64,000 nt of DNA from Bacteroidota bacterium (GCA_018266845.1 JAFDZO010000007.1:31834-95833), one strand, 5' to 3'. Positions 26,395-35,127 are shown, counted from the first letter of the stretch. The notes: generated from the letters alone by a model not told the origin. Made by a program: numbers and translations.

Positions 26395-27378
26395 ATGAAA
26401 AAGCATATTTCAATTCTCATTCCCAAAGGGCATACCAGCCTCGTTAACATTGAAGGCACGCACCAGATATTTAACGAAGTAAACTCCCTCTTAACATCCA
26501 TAGGAAGAAATCCGGTTTTTGATGTTCAGCTTGTCGGGCTTTCGCGCGAAACTCCACAAAGAAACGGCTTATTCAAAATCTCCCCAGATGTATTAATATC
26601 CGAAGTAAAGAAAACCGATTTGATAATTATTCCTGCGATTCACGGACCCGTAGAAACCGCGCTGGAAAATAACAAAGAATTTATTCCGTGGATTATTCAC
26701 CAGTACAAAAACGGAGCAGAGATTGCGGCAATGTGCATAGCGACTTTTTTCCTTGCAGGAACGGGTTTGCTAAATGGAAAACAATGCGCTACTCACTGGA
26801 GATTTACGAATGAATTCAGGAAAAAATTTCCCGAAGCAAATCTTGTTGACGATAAAATTATGACTGAAGACGACGGAATATACACAAGCGGAGGCGCGTA
26901 TTCTTTTTTAAATCTTAATTTATATCTTATAGAAAAATTTGCCGGACGAGATGTTGCGATACTAATTTCAAAAGCTTTTATGATTGATATAGATAAAAAC
27001 AGCCAGTCCCCCTTTATAATCTTTCAGGGACAAAAAGCGCATGAAGATGACTCAGTAAAAAAAGTGCAGAACTACATAGAAGAAAATTTTAGAGAAAAAA
27101 TCTCAGTAGATGAGCTTGCTAAAGAATTCGCGCTTAGCAGAAGAAGCCTTGAAAGAAGATTTAAAACAGCAACATCAAATACTGTTACTGAATATATTCA
27201 GCGGGTAAAAATTGAAGCAGCTAAGAAATGCCTGGAATCAACAAGCGAAAATGTGAACGAAGTTATGTACGGCGTGGGATATTCTGACCCGAAGGCATTC
27301 AGAATTATTTTTAAAAGAATCACAGGGCTTTCACCCGTAGCATACCGGAATAAATATAATCCGGCTGTTGCCGCATAA
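26395..27378 (+). CDS. GlxA-type transcriptional regulator (DJ-1/PfpI + AraC HTH)
   Basis: 327 residues. Residues 1-190 are a DJ-1/PfpI-like class I glutamine-amidotransferase fold with the nucleophile elbow AAMCIATFFLAGTG (about 115-128); residues 225-325 are an AraC double helix-turn-helix (ISVDELAKEFALSRRSLERRF, then VMYGVGYSDPKAFRIIFKRITG). GlxA-type factors sense a small molecule through the first domain. It is divergent from the DUF1428 gene and the RibD-C and VOC genes behind it, which are probable targets. Confidence 0.93.
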   Translation: MKKHISILIPKGHTSLVNIEGTHQIFNEVNSLLTSIGRNPVFDVQLVGLSRETPQRNGLFKISPDVLISEVKKTDLIIIPAIHGPVETALENNKEFIPWIIHQYKNGAEIAAMCIATFFLAGTGLLNGKQCATHWRFTNEFRKKFPEANLVDDKIMTEDDGIYTSGGAYSFLNLNLYLIEKFAGRDVAILISKAFMIDIDKNSQSPFIIFQGQKAHEDDSVKKVQNYIEENFREKISVDELAKEFALSRRSLERRFKTATSNTVTEYIQRVKIEAAKKCLESTSENVNEVMYGVGYSDPKAFRIIFKRITGLSPVAYRNKYNPAVAA

Positions 27379-27379
27379 T

Positions 27380-27763
27380 CTATTCCTTTTCAGAAAAAAA
27401 GTATTCTACCAGAGCAGCAGCGCTTACACCCAGTGTGTATGCGAAAATGTCGCTCCATAGAAATCCAAACCCAAGCACCAATCCTCCCAATGTTGTATTC
27501 CTTATGCTTTCTATCCACGGCGCATGATATAACTGGCTTATCTCTATGCAGTAACTGAATGCAAGAGCAATAAACGCCACCTTAATTGTGCTCTTCTTAT
27601 TGAAAACAAACGCAAACATAAAGAACACCATAGCTGCCCAAAGGGAATCTCCAAGGTAATCGTTTACAATAACAGGAAAAATGAACGAGTATTTTCTGGA
27701 AAGAAGACCGCAGATGATTACAAATGTGAAAATGAGAAAATACAGAAGGCGGTTTCGTTTCAT
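27380..27763 (-). CDS. DUF2809 family membrane protein
   Basis: 127 residues with four predicted helices (about 7-25, 39-53, 59-74, 95-118). FTFVIICGLLSRKY, VNDYLGDSLWAAMVFFMFAF, FSYCIEISQLYHAPWIESIR and LGGLVLGFGFLWSDIFAY match DUF2809, a VanZ-like family of small integral membrane proteins with no assigned function. It converges with the GlxA gene with only one base between the stop codons. Confidence 0.85.
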   Translation of the reverse strand: MKRNRLLYFLIFTFVIICGLLSRKYSFIFPVIVNDYLGDSLWAAMVFFMFAFVFNKKSTIKVAFIALAFSYCIEISQLYHAPWIESIRNTTLGGLVLGFGFLWSDIFAYTLGVSAAALVEYFFSEKE

Positions 27764-27835
27764 AAAAAATAATACTTCAATGTAACTAAATAAAAAGTAT
27801 CAAAATTTTTCTGTTCCGGTTTCACACGGCTCAAC

Positions 27836-27944
27836 GGGGTGCCCTCCGTCCCGATTTTCAATCGGGACGTGCGTAAAACAAGAAATTGAAAATTTAAATT
27901 TCTTATTTTGTTCACATGAACCTTCGGTTCGTGGAGGGCACCCC
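27836..27944. repeat. Three-armed composite hairpin element II
   Basis: Outer stem GGGGTGCCCTCC (27836-27847) / GGAGGGCACCCC (27933-27944), 12 bp perfect. Inside: GTCCCGATT/AATCGGGAC, loop TTC (27848-27868), starting the base after the outer stem; an AT-rich imperfect arm AAGAAATT/AATTTCTT (27880-27904); and CATGAACC/GGTTCGTG, loop TTC (27915-27933, one G-T pair). Read on the minus strand the order is GAACC arm, A/T arm, GTCCCGAT arm, the same as element I at 23603-23707. Confidence 0.8.
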
Positions 27945-27960
27945 CGATTGCTTAAAACAA

Positions 27961-27987
27961 AAAAGCTCTTACATATCTGTAAGAGCC
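27961..27987 (-). terminator. Terminator of the 28052 VOC gene
   Basis: Perfect 9-bp stem GCTCTTACA/TGTAAGAGC (27965-27973 and 27978-27986), loop TATC. On the minus strand it continues into TTTTTTGTTTTAAG. Confidence 0.85.
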
Positions 27988-28051
27988 ATGCAGTGATTAT
28001 AAGCGGAATTTTGCGTCAACTTCTTTAGTCAAAGATTTCCTAAAACATCTA

Positions 28052-28513
28052 TTACGATTTATTATTCAATTGCTCGGCAAGTGCAACCATAATTCCTTCA
28101 GGACCTCGTACATAACAGAGGCGGTACATATCTTCGTATTGGGTAATTTCGCCTATGGTTTCACCACCATGCGTGCGTAAGCGCTCAACAACATCATCGA
28201 TATTGTCAACAGCAAACATAATGCGACGTATACCGAGAGTATTCACTGGTGTATTTTGGGGTTCAATTCTGACAGCTGCCGGTGTATGGAACTTATCGAG
28301 TTCTATCCTGCCTTGACCGTCAGGAGTGCGCAGCATTGCTATTTCACATTTAACATTCTCAAGTCCTACAAGCAGGTCTACAAACTTCCCTTCAACAGGT
28401 GTCTGACCTTCCAACTCCATGCCAAGCTCAATAAAGAATGCTTTGACGGCTTCAAGATCATCAACGACAATCAGGACATTGTCCATTCGGAGCATTTTAT
28501 CTTTTGAAGCCAT
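28052..28513 (-). CDS. VOC family protein
   Basis: 153 residues: MDNVLIVVDDLEAVKAFFIELGMELEG at about 10-36, central IRRIMFAVDNIDDVVERLRTHGGETIGEI and C-terminal YRLCYVRGPEGIMVALAEQL, two beta-alpha-beta-beta-beta units of the glyoxalase fold. Metal-ligand positions look partly retained (final Glu in the ALAEQ strand). Its base composition seems a little more GC-rich than neighbouring VOC genes, which might indicate separate acquisition. It lies between the tRNA-Ser gene and a terminator. Confidence 0.9.
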   Translation of the reverse strand: MASKDKMLRMDNVLIVVDDLEAVKAFFIELGMELEGQTPVEGKFVDLLVGLENVKCEIAMLRTPDGQGRIELDKFHTPAAVRIEPQNTPVNTLGIRRIMFAVDNIDDVVERLRTHGGETIGEITQYEDMYRLCYVRGPEGIMVALAEQLNNKS

Positions 28514-28543
28514 GAAATTTTTGTAATTATTCTTACAAGAAAT

Positions 28544-28635
28544 GGCGGAAGGGGAGAGATTCGAACTCTCGTTAAGGGTTTACCCCCTAAGACGGTTTAG
28601 CAAACCGTTGGTTTCAGCCACTCACCCACCCTTCC
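28544..28635 (-). tRNA. tRNA-Ser(GCU)
   Basis: Minus-strand tRNA of about 92 nt with CCA encoded. The acceptor GGAAGGG pairs with CCCTTCC, discriminator G; anticodon stem ACGGT/ACCGT holds loop TTGCTAA, so the anticodon is GCT (28599-28601), reading AGC/AGU. A long variable arm (TTAGGGGGTAAACCCTTAA) marks it as class II, and the T arm is GAGAG-TTCGAAT-CTCTC. Confidence 0.97.
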
Positions 28636-28732
28636 GGGTTTAAACAAGCTGAAAAAATTATGAATTAAAATTCCGAAAAATTATTTCTATTTTCAATGAC
28701 ATTCAAAATAATTATTAAATAATTTTCAAAAT

Positions 28733-29053
28733 ATGCCGCACAAACACATAGACAGCCACAGTTTTAAAGAAAAAATGCAAAATCAGGAGTATGTAATAAT
28801 TGACGTTAGAACTTCAGAAGAGCATAACACAAAAAAAATCGCTCACTCATTGCAGCTTGATTTCTACGCTCCTGATTTCCAATCGCAGATTGAAAAACTG
28901 GATAAGGATAAAGTTTATCTCGTTTACTGCCGCTCCGGCAACAGAAGCGGGCAGGCAATGGATATGATGAAGAACATGGGATTTGAGGAAGTCTATAATC
29001 TCGATGGCGGAATTATCGGCTGGGAAGCGAATAATCTGGAATTTGTAAAGTAG
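28733..29053 (+). CDS. Single-domain rhodanese
   Basis: 106 residues. Complete rhodanese fold with active-site Cys in YCRSGNRSGQAM (about residue 65), preceded by VIIDVRTSEEH and followed by GFEEVYNLDGGIIGWE. Such proteins carry sulfane sulfur as a persulfide on the Cys. No signal peptide, so cytoplasmic. The next gene, 74 nt downstream on the same strand, is an MBL-rhodanese fusion, suggesting joint work on persulfides. Confidence 0.93.
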   Translation: MPHKHIDSHSFKEKMQNQEYVIIDVRTSEEHNTKKIAHSLQLDFYAPDFQSQIEKLDKDKVYLVYCRSGNRSGQAMDMMKNMGFEEVYNLDGGIIGWEANNLEFVK

Positions 29054-29127
29054 CTGATAGTATTAAGTAGTGGGTAGTAAGTAGTGAGTAAAAATTTATA
29101 TAAAACAAAAACCCAAAAATCTTTAAA

Positions 29128-30456
29128 ATGAAAATAGAACAATTTTACGACGAAAATTTAGCTCACGCATCTTATGCTATTTTAAGCGAAAATGAAATTG
29201 CGCTCGTTGACCCTGCCAGAGACCCGAAGCCGTATCTTGATTTTGCAGATGCAAACAATGCAAAGATAACAGCTGTGATAGAAACACATCCGCATGCCGA
29301 TTTTGTAAGCTCGCATGCAGAGATAAACAGAAAAACAGGGGCAAAGATTTACGTCAGTAAATTGTTAAATCCGCTTTATGAATACACGCCTTTTGATGAC
29401 GGCGATGTTATCGCTCTCGGAAAAATTCAGCTTAAGGCAATCAATACTCCCGGGCACTCCCCCGATAGCATTAGCGTTATCATCACGGATGAAAACGGCA
29501 AAGACTATGCAATTGCTTCCGGCGATACGCTTTTCATAGGAGATGTGGGCAGACCCGACCTCCGCGAAAAAGCAGGTGCTATTCAAAAAGCGCGTGAAGA
29601 CCTTGCAAAAATGATGTATGAAAGTATCAATGAAAAATTGTTGAAGCTTTCCGATGACCTGCTTGTTTATCCCGCTCACGGCGCAGGCTCGCTCTGCGGA
29701 AAAGCATTAAGCCAGGAAAGAGTAAGCACGCTTGGCAAACAACGAAAAGAAAATTACGCTCTTCAGCCGATGGGCGAGGAAGAATTTGTAAAAGTTTTAT
29801 TGCAGGACCAGCCGATGATTCCGAAATATTTCGGTAACTCCGTTGAAATGAACAGAAAAGGCGCGCCTGATTTTGATGCAAGTGTTAATGCAGTTCCATT
29901 GTTAGATAAAAACGCAAAGCTGGAAGAAGATACAATTGTAATAGATACCCGTTCAAAAGATGAATACGGTAAAGGACATTTGAAGGGTTCGATAAATATT
30001 CCCGAAAGCAAAAGTTTTGAAACGTGGCTTGGAGCAATTGTTGCTCCCAACGAAAATTTTTACCTGATTTGCGAAACCGAAGCGAAGTGCAGGGAGATGA
30101 TTGCAAGAACTGCAAGAATAGGATACGAAGGATTGATAAAAGGAGCGTTGACAAATCCCGATATTGCAAATGAAAAATCAATAGAATTTGACTATGATTC
30201 ATTCAAAGAAAATTCTTCATTCTTTAATATAATTGATGTAAGAAATTTCGGAGAGAGAAGGGACAGAGTAATTTTTGAAAAAAGCGAGTTCATCCCGCTT
30301 CATCAATTAAGAGAAAGACTTGATGAAGTAAAAACAGATAAGCCTGTTGTAATTCATTGCGCCGGCGGAATGCGCTCCGCAATCGCGCAAAGCATTGTGC
30401 TAAGCAAAAAAGATGTACAGGTTTTTGATTTGGGAGAGAGGGTGAGGGAGTTTTAA
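29128..30456 (+). CDS. MBL-fold hydrolase fused to two rhodanese domains
   Basis: 442 residues. Residues 1-240 are a metallo-beta-lactamase fold of the persulfide-dioxygenase (ETHE1/CstB) class: THPHADFVSSH (about 51-61), TPGHSPDS, SGDTLFIGDVGRPDL and YPAHGAGSLCG carry the metal ligands. Rhodanese 1 (about 265-345; DTRSKDEYGKGHLKGSINIP, CETEAKC) and rhodanese 2 (about 350-442; IIDVRNFGERR, active Cys in IHCAGGMRSA) follow. A role in oxidising glutathione or low-molecular-weight persulfides is inferred from the family. The Cys loop of rhodanese 1 is less canonical than that of rhodanese 2. Confidence 0.92.
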   Translation: MKIEQFYDENLAHASYAILSENEIALVDPARDPKPYLDFADANNAKITAVIETHPHADFVSSHAEINRKTGAKIYVSKLLNPLYEYTPFDDGDVIALGKIQLKAINTPGHSPDSISVIITDENGKDYAIASGDTLFIGDVGRPDLREKAGAIQKAREDLAKMMYESINEKLLKLSDDLLVYPAHGAGSLCGKALSQERVSTLGKQRKENYALQPMGEEEFVKVLLQDQPMIPKYFGNSVEMNRKGAPDFDASVNAVPLLDKNAKLEEDTIVIDTRSKDEYGKGHLKGSINIPESKSFETWLGAIVAPNENFYLICETEAKCREMIARTARIGYEGLIKGALTNPDIANEKSIEFDYDSFKENSSFFNIIDVRNFGERRDRVIFEKSEFIPLHQLRERLDEVKTDKPVVIHCAGGMRSAIAQSIVLSKKDVQVFDLGERVREF

Positions 30457-30614
30457 TCAGCTTTTTTTCTTCTTGAAGCTGCAACACTTTTACCAGCTTT
30501 CTTTTTAGATTTTATCTTTTTCATTATTGCTCTGAAATCTTTCAAATCCTTTTCAGACCATTCTTTTGATTTAATATTTAAATCAATATTTTTCGGTTCT
30601 TTTATTAAAGCCAT
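30453..30614 (-). CDS. Small basic protein, probable antitoxin-like partner
   Basis: 53 residues read from ATG 30614 to TAA 30453-30455: starts MALIKEPKNIDLNIKSKEWS, then EKDLKDFRAIMKKIKSKKK and a Lys/Ser/Ala tail. Helical and very basic at the C-terminus. It begins 2 nt after the stop of the GNAT-like gene, so the two are probably translated together. Its stop overlaps the stop of the MBL-rhodanese gene on the other strand by 2-4 nt. Short helical partners of this kind accompany GNAT-like proteins in many Bacteroidota; the antitoxin role is inference. Confidence 0.6.
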   Translation of the reverse strand: MALIKEPKNIDLNIKSKEWSEKDLKDFRAIMKKIKSKKKAGKSVAASRRKKAD

Positions 30615-30616
30615 AT

Positions 30617-31126
30617 TTATTTTTTAAAATATAATGAAACTAAATGTTTTGCGGCATTAGTTTCAATGAACATTCTTTGCCCTCTAAAATGAGTAGCTCC
30701 TAATATTTTTTTGTAATGTTTAATTAAATTTGTTTTTGCATCAAAAGCGACAAATCCCTCATATCCTTTTTCAAATGATACTTTACAGGCATAAGCTACA
30801 AGATTGCCAGGGACTCCAAGATAAACTTTATTTTTTCCTAGATTAAATTTTGAACTTTCAATTAGCCTCATAAAAATATGATCTTTTTTATCCTCTATGC
30901 TCAAAAGACCTTGAATTACATTAGGATTATTGACTGTGCTTAGTTTGTAAACTTCACAGTTTTCATTTTTAATTTCTATTTCCCAATCAAAATTCCATTC
31001 AGATTCATAGATAAGATAAATATCTTTTTCTATTAACCTAACAATTGCTGTATCGAAAACTTCCCCAGTCAAAGAATTTTCTATCGAATTGGTTAGTTTA
31101 TCTATAAAAATGGAGAAGGATTTCAT
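30617..31126 (-). CDS. GNAT-like protein, possible toxin
   Basis: 169 residues. The second half (VYLGVPGNLVAYACKVSFEKGYEGFVAFDAKTNL, then HYKKILGATHF) resembles the helix-strand core of GNAT acetyltransferases, in which a short strand precedes a long helix and a KTNLIxHYxKxLGA motif. The acetyl-CoA pyrophosphate loop is degenerate (GVPGNLVAYA rather than R/Q-x-x-G-x-G/A). The N-terminal half is beta-rich (DIYLIYESEWNFDWEIEI). With the 53-residue downstream gene it forms a toxin-first pair like other GNAT toxin-antitoxin modules, but activity is unproven. Confidence 0.6.
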   Translation of the reverse strand: MKSFSIFIDKLTNSIENSLTGEVFDTAIVRLIEKDIYLIYESEWNFDWEIEIKNENCEVYKLSTVNNPNVIQGLLSIEDKKDHIFMRLIESSKFNLGKNKVYLGVPGNLVAYACKVSFEKGYEGFVAFDAKTNLIKHYKKILGATHFRGQRMFIETNAAKHLVSLYFKK

Positions 31127-31334
31127 AAAAAATTTTTCAGCAAAATTACAAATTCCGAATAATTCTTACAGTATTAAAAACATCCCCGCAATTTTTTTCC
31201 GTCCTTTTCTGTTAAACATATTAAATTCAAAAATTCCTTATTTTGCAGGTTCGCCTCAAAATGTCTTTCAATAAACCTCTAAATAAGGTATATTTAAGGT
31301 TCACGTTTAAATTATTACTAAAAAAATACAAAGC

Positions 31335-33443
31335 ATGAGCGAAGAGCAAATGGAGGATATTCTTGTGAATTCCGAAACTAAAAAAAACGGTGTAAAAAAA
31401 TCAAAAGCCTCCAAAGAATCAAAAGAAAAAGATAAATTCCACGGTCTCTCAGAAGTTCAGTTAAAAGAAGCTTATATGATAATGCTTCGTTCAAGACTGA
31501 ATGACGACAGAGTAGATACTCTCATAAAACAAGGCAAGGCAACATTTTTAATTTCAGGTTCGGGACATGAAGGCATTCAGGTTGCTATGGGTATGGCAAT
31601 GAAGGCAGGCAAAGACTGGCTTTATACATATTACAGGGATAATGCAATCTGTATGGCAATGGGAGTTACAGTTGAAAACATGATGCAGCACTCTATGGGA
31701 AAAGCTACGGACACATTTTCAGGCGGAAGACAGATGCCTATGACTATCGGCAGTCAGCAGTTCAGAATTCCGACAGCATCTCTCACAACAGGTTCACAAT
31801 ATTTAGAAGCAGCCGGCGCAGCTTTGGCAGAAGTTTATAAAGGCACTGACGCAGTTGCATATGCAGGCGGCGGTGAAGGCTCAACCTCAGAAGGTGAATT
31901 CTGGGAAGCCGTTAACTGGGCTTCAAGAGATAGGCTCCCTATGATTTTTGTTATTCAGAATAATAAGTTTGCTATCTCGGTTCCGATTCATCAGCAGACT
32001 GCAGGCGGCTCTGTTTACAAAGCCACTGCGGGATTTGAAGGATTGAGAAGAGTTGATATAGACGGAACAGATTTCCTTGCAAGCTATGCAGCATGTAAAG
32101 AGGCAGTTGAGCATGCAAGAGCGGGCAAAGGTCCGACACTTATTCATGCGAATGTTGTACGCTTGCGTTCACACTCCGCATCGGATGCTCAGGAAAAATA
32201 CAGAGACAAACTTGAACTTGAAGAAGATTTAAAGAAAGACCCGCTATTAAAGCTTGAAAATATTCTTATCGAAAACAACATCATCACAAAAGAAGATGCT
32301 GAAAGAATAAGAAAAGAAGTTTTTGATGAAGTATTAAAAATTGCAGACGATGTATGGGCACAGCCATCACCTGAAGCTTCTACAGTGGAAGATTATCTTT
32401 TCTGCCCAGCAGATGAGCAGACTCCGATTGAATATGAAAAAACCGTTCCTGCAGGCGACCCTGTTGTAATGGTTGATGCAATCAATCACGCATTGCACGA
32501 AGAGATGGAAAAAAATCCGAACATGATTATTTACGGTGAAGACGTTCAGGATAATAAAGGCGGTGTGTTTACAGCTACAAGAGGTTTGACAAATAAATTC
32601 GGCGCTAACAGATGCTTTAACTCTCAGCTTGCGGAAGCTTCAATTGTAGGTACCGCCATCGGCGCTGCAATTGCAGGATTAAAGCCCGTTGTGGAAATTC
32701 AGTTTGCAGATTACATCTGGCCCGCAATGATGCAGATAAGAGATGAGCTTGCAATGTACAGATACCGTTCGAACAATACATTCCCTGCACCCGTAGTAAT
32801 AAGAACAGCCTGCGGAGGATATATTAACGGCGGACCGTACCACTCACAAAATATCGAAGCGATTTTTGCAAAGTGCGCAGGTATTTATATTGCATACCCT
32901 TCCAATGCAGCAGATGCAAAGGGATTGTTAAAAACTGCATGCCAGTTGAAAGACCCTGTGCTTTTCTTAGAGCATAAGTTTTTATACAGACAGGGATTTG
33001 CAAAATCACCTGAACCGGATAAAGATTACTATCTGCCGTTCGGTAAAGCTGCTGTAAAAACCGAAGGCGATGATATTACAATCGTTACCTACGGAGCAAT
33101 GGTTGATAAGGCAATGAGAGCTGCGAAAGAAATGGCTAAGCAGGGAGTAGGTGTTGAAGTAATTGACATAAGAACTATAGTTCCGCTTGATATGGATACA
33201 ATTCTAAATTCAGTTAAGAAGACGGGCAAAGTGATTGTGTTCCATGAGGATTCCAAATTTATGGGATTCGGCGCAGAGATAGCTGCACAGATAGCAGAAC
33301 AGGCATTCACGTATCTTGATGCCCCTGTGAAGAGAGTTGCAGGATTGCATGTTCATGTTCCTTACCATTCAAATCTGGAAAAAGCTGCTTTACCGCAGAA
33401 CGACTGGATTTTGAAAGCATGCGAGGAACTTGCAGCATACTAA
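31335..33443 (+). CDS. Fused alpha-beta E1 of a branched-chain 2-oxoacid dehydrogenase
   Basis: 702 residues. After a Lys-rich linker (1-35), residues 36-350 are the E1-alpha part, with the thiamine-diphosphate motif GGEGSTSEGEFWEAVN...IQNN (about 178-212) and the phosphorylation-loop-like RLRSHSASD. Residues 375-702 are E1-beta (IYGEDVQDNKGGVF, FADYIWPAMMQ, VIRTACGG, DIRTIVPLD). It decarboxylates 2-oxoacids and passes the acyl group to lipoyl-E2. The fused form and the alpha motif fit branched-chain 2-oxoisovalerate better than pyruvate, but this is not certain. E2 and E3 are not nearby. Confidence 0.92.
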   Translation: MSEEQMEDILVNSETKKNGVKKSKASKESKEKDKFHGLSEVQLKEAYMIMLRSRLNDDRVDTLIKQGKATFLISGSGHEGIQVAMGMAMKAGKDWLYTYYRDNAICMAMGVTVENMMQHSMGKATDTFSGGRQMPMTIGSQQFRIPTASLTTGSQYLEAAGAALAEVYKGTDAVAYAGGGEGSTSEGEFWEAVNWASRDRLPMIFVIQNNKFAISVPIHQQTAGGSVYKATAGFEGLRRVDIDGTDFLASYAACKEAVEHARAGKGPTLIHANVVRLRSHSASDAQEKYRDKLELEEDLKKDPLLKLENILIENNIITKEDAERIRKEVFDEVLKIADDVWAQPSPEASTVEDYLFCPADEQTPIEYEKTVPAGDPVVMVDAINHALHEEMEKNPNMIIYGEDVQDNKGGVFTATRGLTNKFGANRCFNSQLAEASIVGTAIGAAIAGLKPVVEIQFADYIWPAMMQIRDELAMYRYRSNNTFPAPVVIRTACGGYINGGPYHSQNIEAIFAKCAGIYIAYPSNAADAKGLLKTACQLKDPVLFLEHKFLYRQGFAKSPEPDKDYYLPFGKAAVKTEGDDITIVTYGAMVDKAMRAAKEMAKQGVGVEVIDIRTIVPLDMDTILNSVKKTGKVIVFHEDSKFMGFGAEIAAQIAEQAFTYLDAPVKRVAGLHVHVPYHSNLEKAALPQNDWILKACEELAAY

Positions 33444-33472
33444 TGAAGTATAAAATTTAGATTGATAAATAG

Positions 33473-33498
33473 AACCCAAGTCCGCTTGGGTTTTTTTA
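33473..33498 (+). terminator. Terminator of the E1 gene
   Basis: Perfect 8-bp stem AACCCAAG/CTTGGGTT with loop TCCG, ending in seven T residues, 29 nt after the stop. Confidence 0.9.
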
Positions 33499-33513
33499 TA
33501 CCTAAAACTACCT

Positions 33514-35127
33514 ATGAAAAAAATAATCGCAGTATTCTTTTTTTTAATCTCCGGGCTTTATGCGCAGGATAAAAACATTGACGTTCTGAGTTATTCGCTG
33601 AATTTGGATTTTACGAATAACTTCAAACAAAATGCAAGTTATGTTTTCAACGGAAATGAAGTAATAAAGATAAAGGCTGTAAATGAGATAAGCTCTTTTA
33701 CCATCAATGCCAACAATGCTTCACTAAAAATTGAGGGAGTCTCTATTGCCGGAAAGTCATTCGTTCATGAAAAGGATGAAGTAAAAATTAATTTAGACAG
33801 AACATACCAAACAGGAGAGGAATTTGAAATTGGGGTAAGTTATTCCCATAAAAAATTTTTTGATACGGCATTCTATGTCGGCAAAGGAATTATTTATACT
33901 GACTGTGAGCCTGACGGCGCAAGGTGCTGGTTCCCATGCAAAGATTATCCGAATGATAAAGCACTCTTTGAAATAAGAGGAAAAGTTCCTGCAAATGTTT
34001 TGCTTGGTTCTAACGGAATGCTTATTGACTCCGTTTCTGACGGAAAGTTCACAACTTACACTTGGCGGGAAGATTATCCTATGGCAACGTATCTTGCCGT
34101 AGTAGCTGCAAGCGAAAATTATATATTAAATGTTATTGAATGGAAAAATCCTTATAACGGAAAAATCATCCCCATAAGATTTTACTACAAAAAGACTGAT
34201 GAAAAGGGCAAGGTCTATTTCATGATGGAAAGAGTTCCTATGATGATGAACTTTTTTTCAGAAATGTTCGGTTCATACCCGTTCGATAAGCTGGCTTTTG
34301 CCACAGTTGACAACCAGTTTCCATGGGGCGGTATGGAAAACCAGACATTCATTACATTATGTGTTAATTGTTACAACGATGATTTACTCGCTCACGAGCT
34401 TGCGCATCATTGGTTCGGTGATTTGATTTCTCCAAATCAATGGTCGGATATTTGGCTTAACGAAGGATTTGCAACTTACTGCGAAACCCTGTGGTCAGAA
34501 CATACCGATGGAAAGGCGCGCTACAGGAGCCTTAATAAATTTACAGCTGAAGAATATTTTCTGACAAGTCCGAAGCCTCCGAGGGCGATTTATAATAAAG
34601 AATGGGATTCCCAGCTTCCTGACGGAAAAACTTTGTTCGATGTTGCAATGACATACAATAAATCTGGAGCTGTGCTTTATATGCTGCGCTATGTTTTAGG
34701 AGACAGTTTGTTTTTTTCAAGCATAAAAAAATATGCTACAAACCCCGAACTGATGTATGGGAATATTTCAACCGATGAATTTATAAAACTGATGAGTGAA
34801 TATTCGGGAAAAGATTTAACATGGTTTTTTGAACAGTGGCTTTATAGACCAAACCACCCTGTTTACAGTAACAGATATGAAATAGTAAAAGACGGCGATA
34901 ACTGGAAAGTAAATTTGAAAGTGAGCCAGACGCAGAGAGAAGATTTTTTTAAAATGCCTGTTGAGTTTAAAATTTACTTCCAAAAAGAAAATAAGATTGT
35001 AAGATTGCAAAACGATTACAACAATCAGACATTCGAGTTATCTTATAAAGAAAAGCCTGTAATGGTCGAGTTTGACCCAAACAATGAAATTATCTTAAAG
35101 AGAGCAAAAACTGTTCAGGGATTTTAG
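33514..35127 (+). CDS. M1-family metallopeptidase, exported
   Basis: 537 residues. Signal peptide (KKIIAVFFFLISGLYAQ), N-terminal beta domain, then the catalytic gluzincin domain: GGMENQTF exopeptidase motif (about 275), HELAHHWFGD zinc site (His294, Glu295, His298) and the third ligand Glu317 in WLNEGFATYCE. It is shorter than classical aminopeptidase N (about 850) because the C-terminal helical domain is missing, as in many Bacteroidota M1 proteins. It probably trims peptides in the periplasm or outside. Its 3' end overlaps the convergent gene by 38 nt. Confidence 0.93.
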   Translation: MKKIIAVFFFLISGLYAQDKNIDVLSYSLNLDFTNNFKQNASYVFNGNEVIKIKAVNEISSFTINANNASLKIEGVSIAGKSFVHEKDEVKINLDRTYQTGEEFEIGVSYSHKKFFDTAFYVGKGIIYTDCEPDGARCWFPCKDYPNDKALFEIRGKVPANVLLGSNGMLIDSVSDGKFTTYTWREDYPMATYLAVVAASENYILNVIEWKNPYNGKIIPIRFYYKKTDEKGKVYFMMERVPMMMNFFSEMFGSYPFDKLAFATVDNQFPWGGMENQTFITLCVNCYNDDLLAHELAHHWFGDLISPNQWSDIWLNEGFATYCETLWSEHTDGKARYRSLNKFTAEEYFLTSPKPPRAIYNKEWDSQLPDGKTLFDVAMTYNKSGAVLYMLRYVLGDSLFFSSIKKYATNPELMYGNISTDEFIKLMSEYSGKDLTWFFEQWLYRPNHPVYSNRYEIVKDGDNWKVNLKVSQTQREDFFKMPVEFKIYFQKENKIVRLQNDYNNQTFELSYKEKPVMVEFDPNNEIILKRAKTVQGF

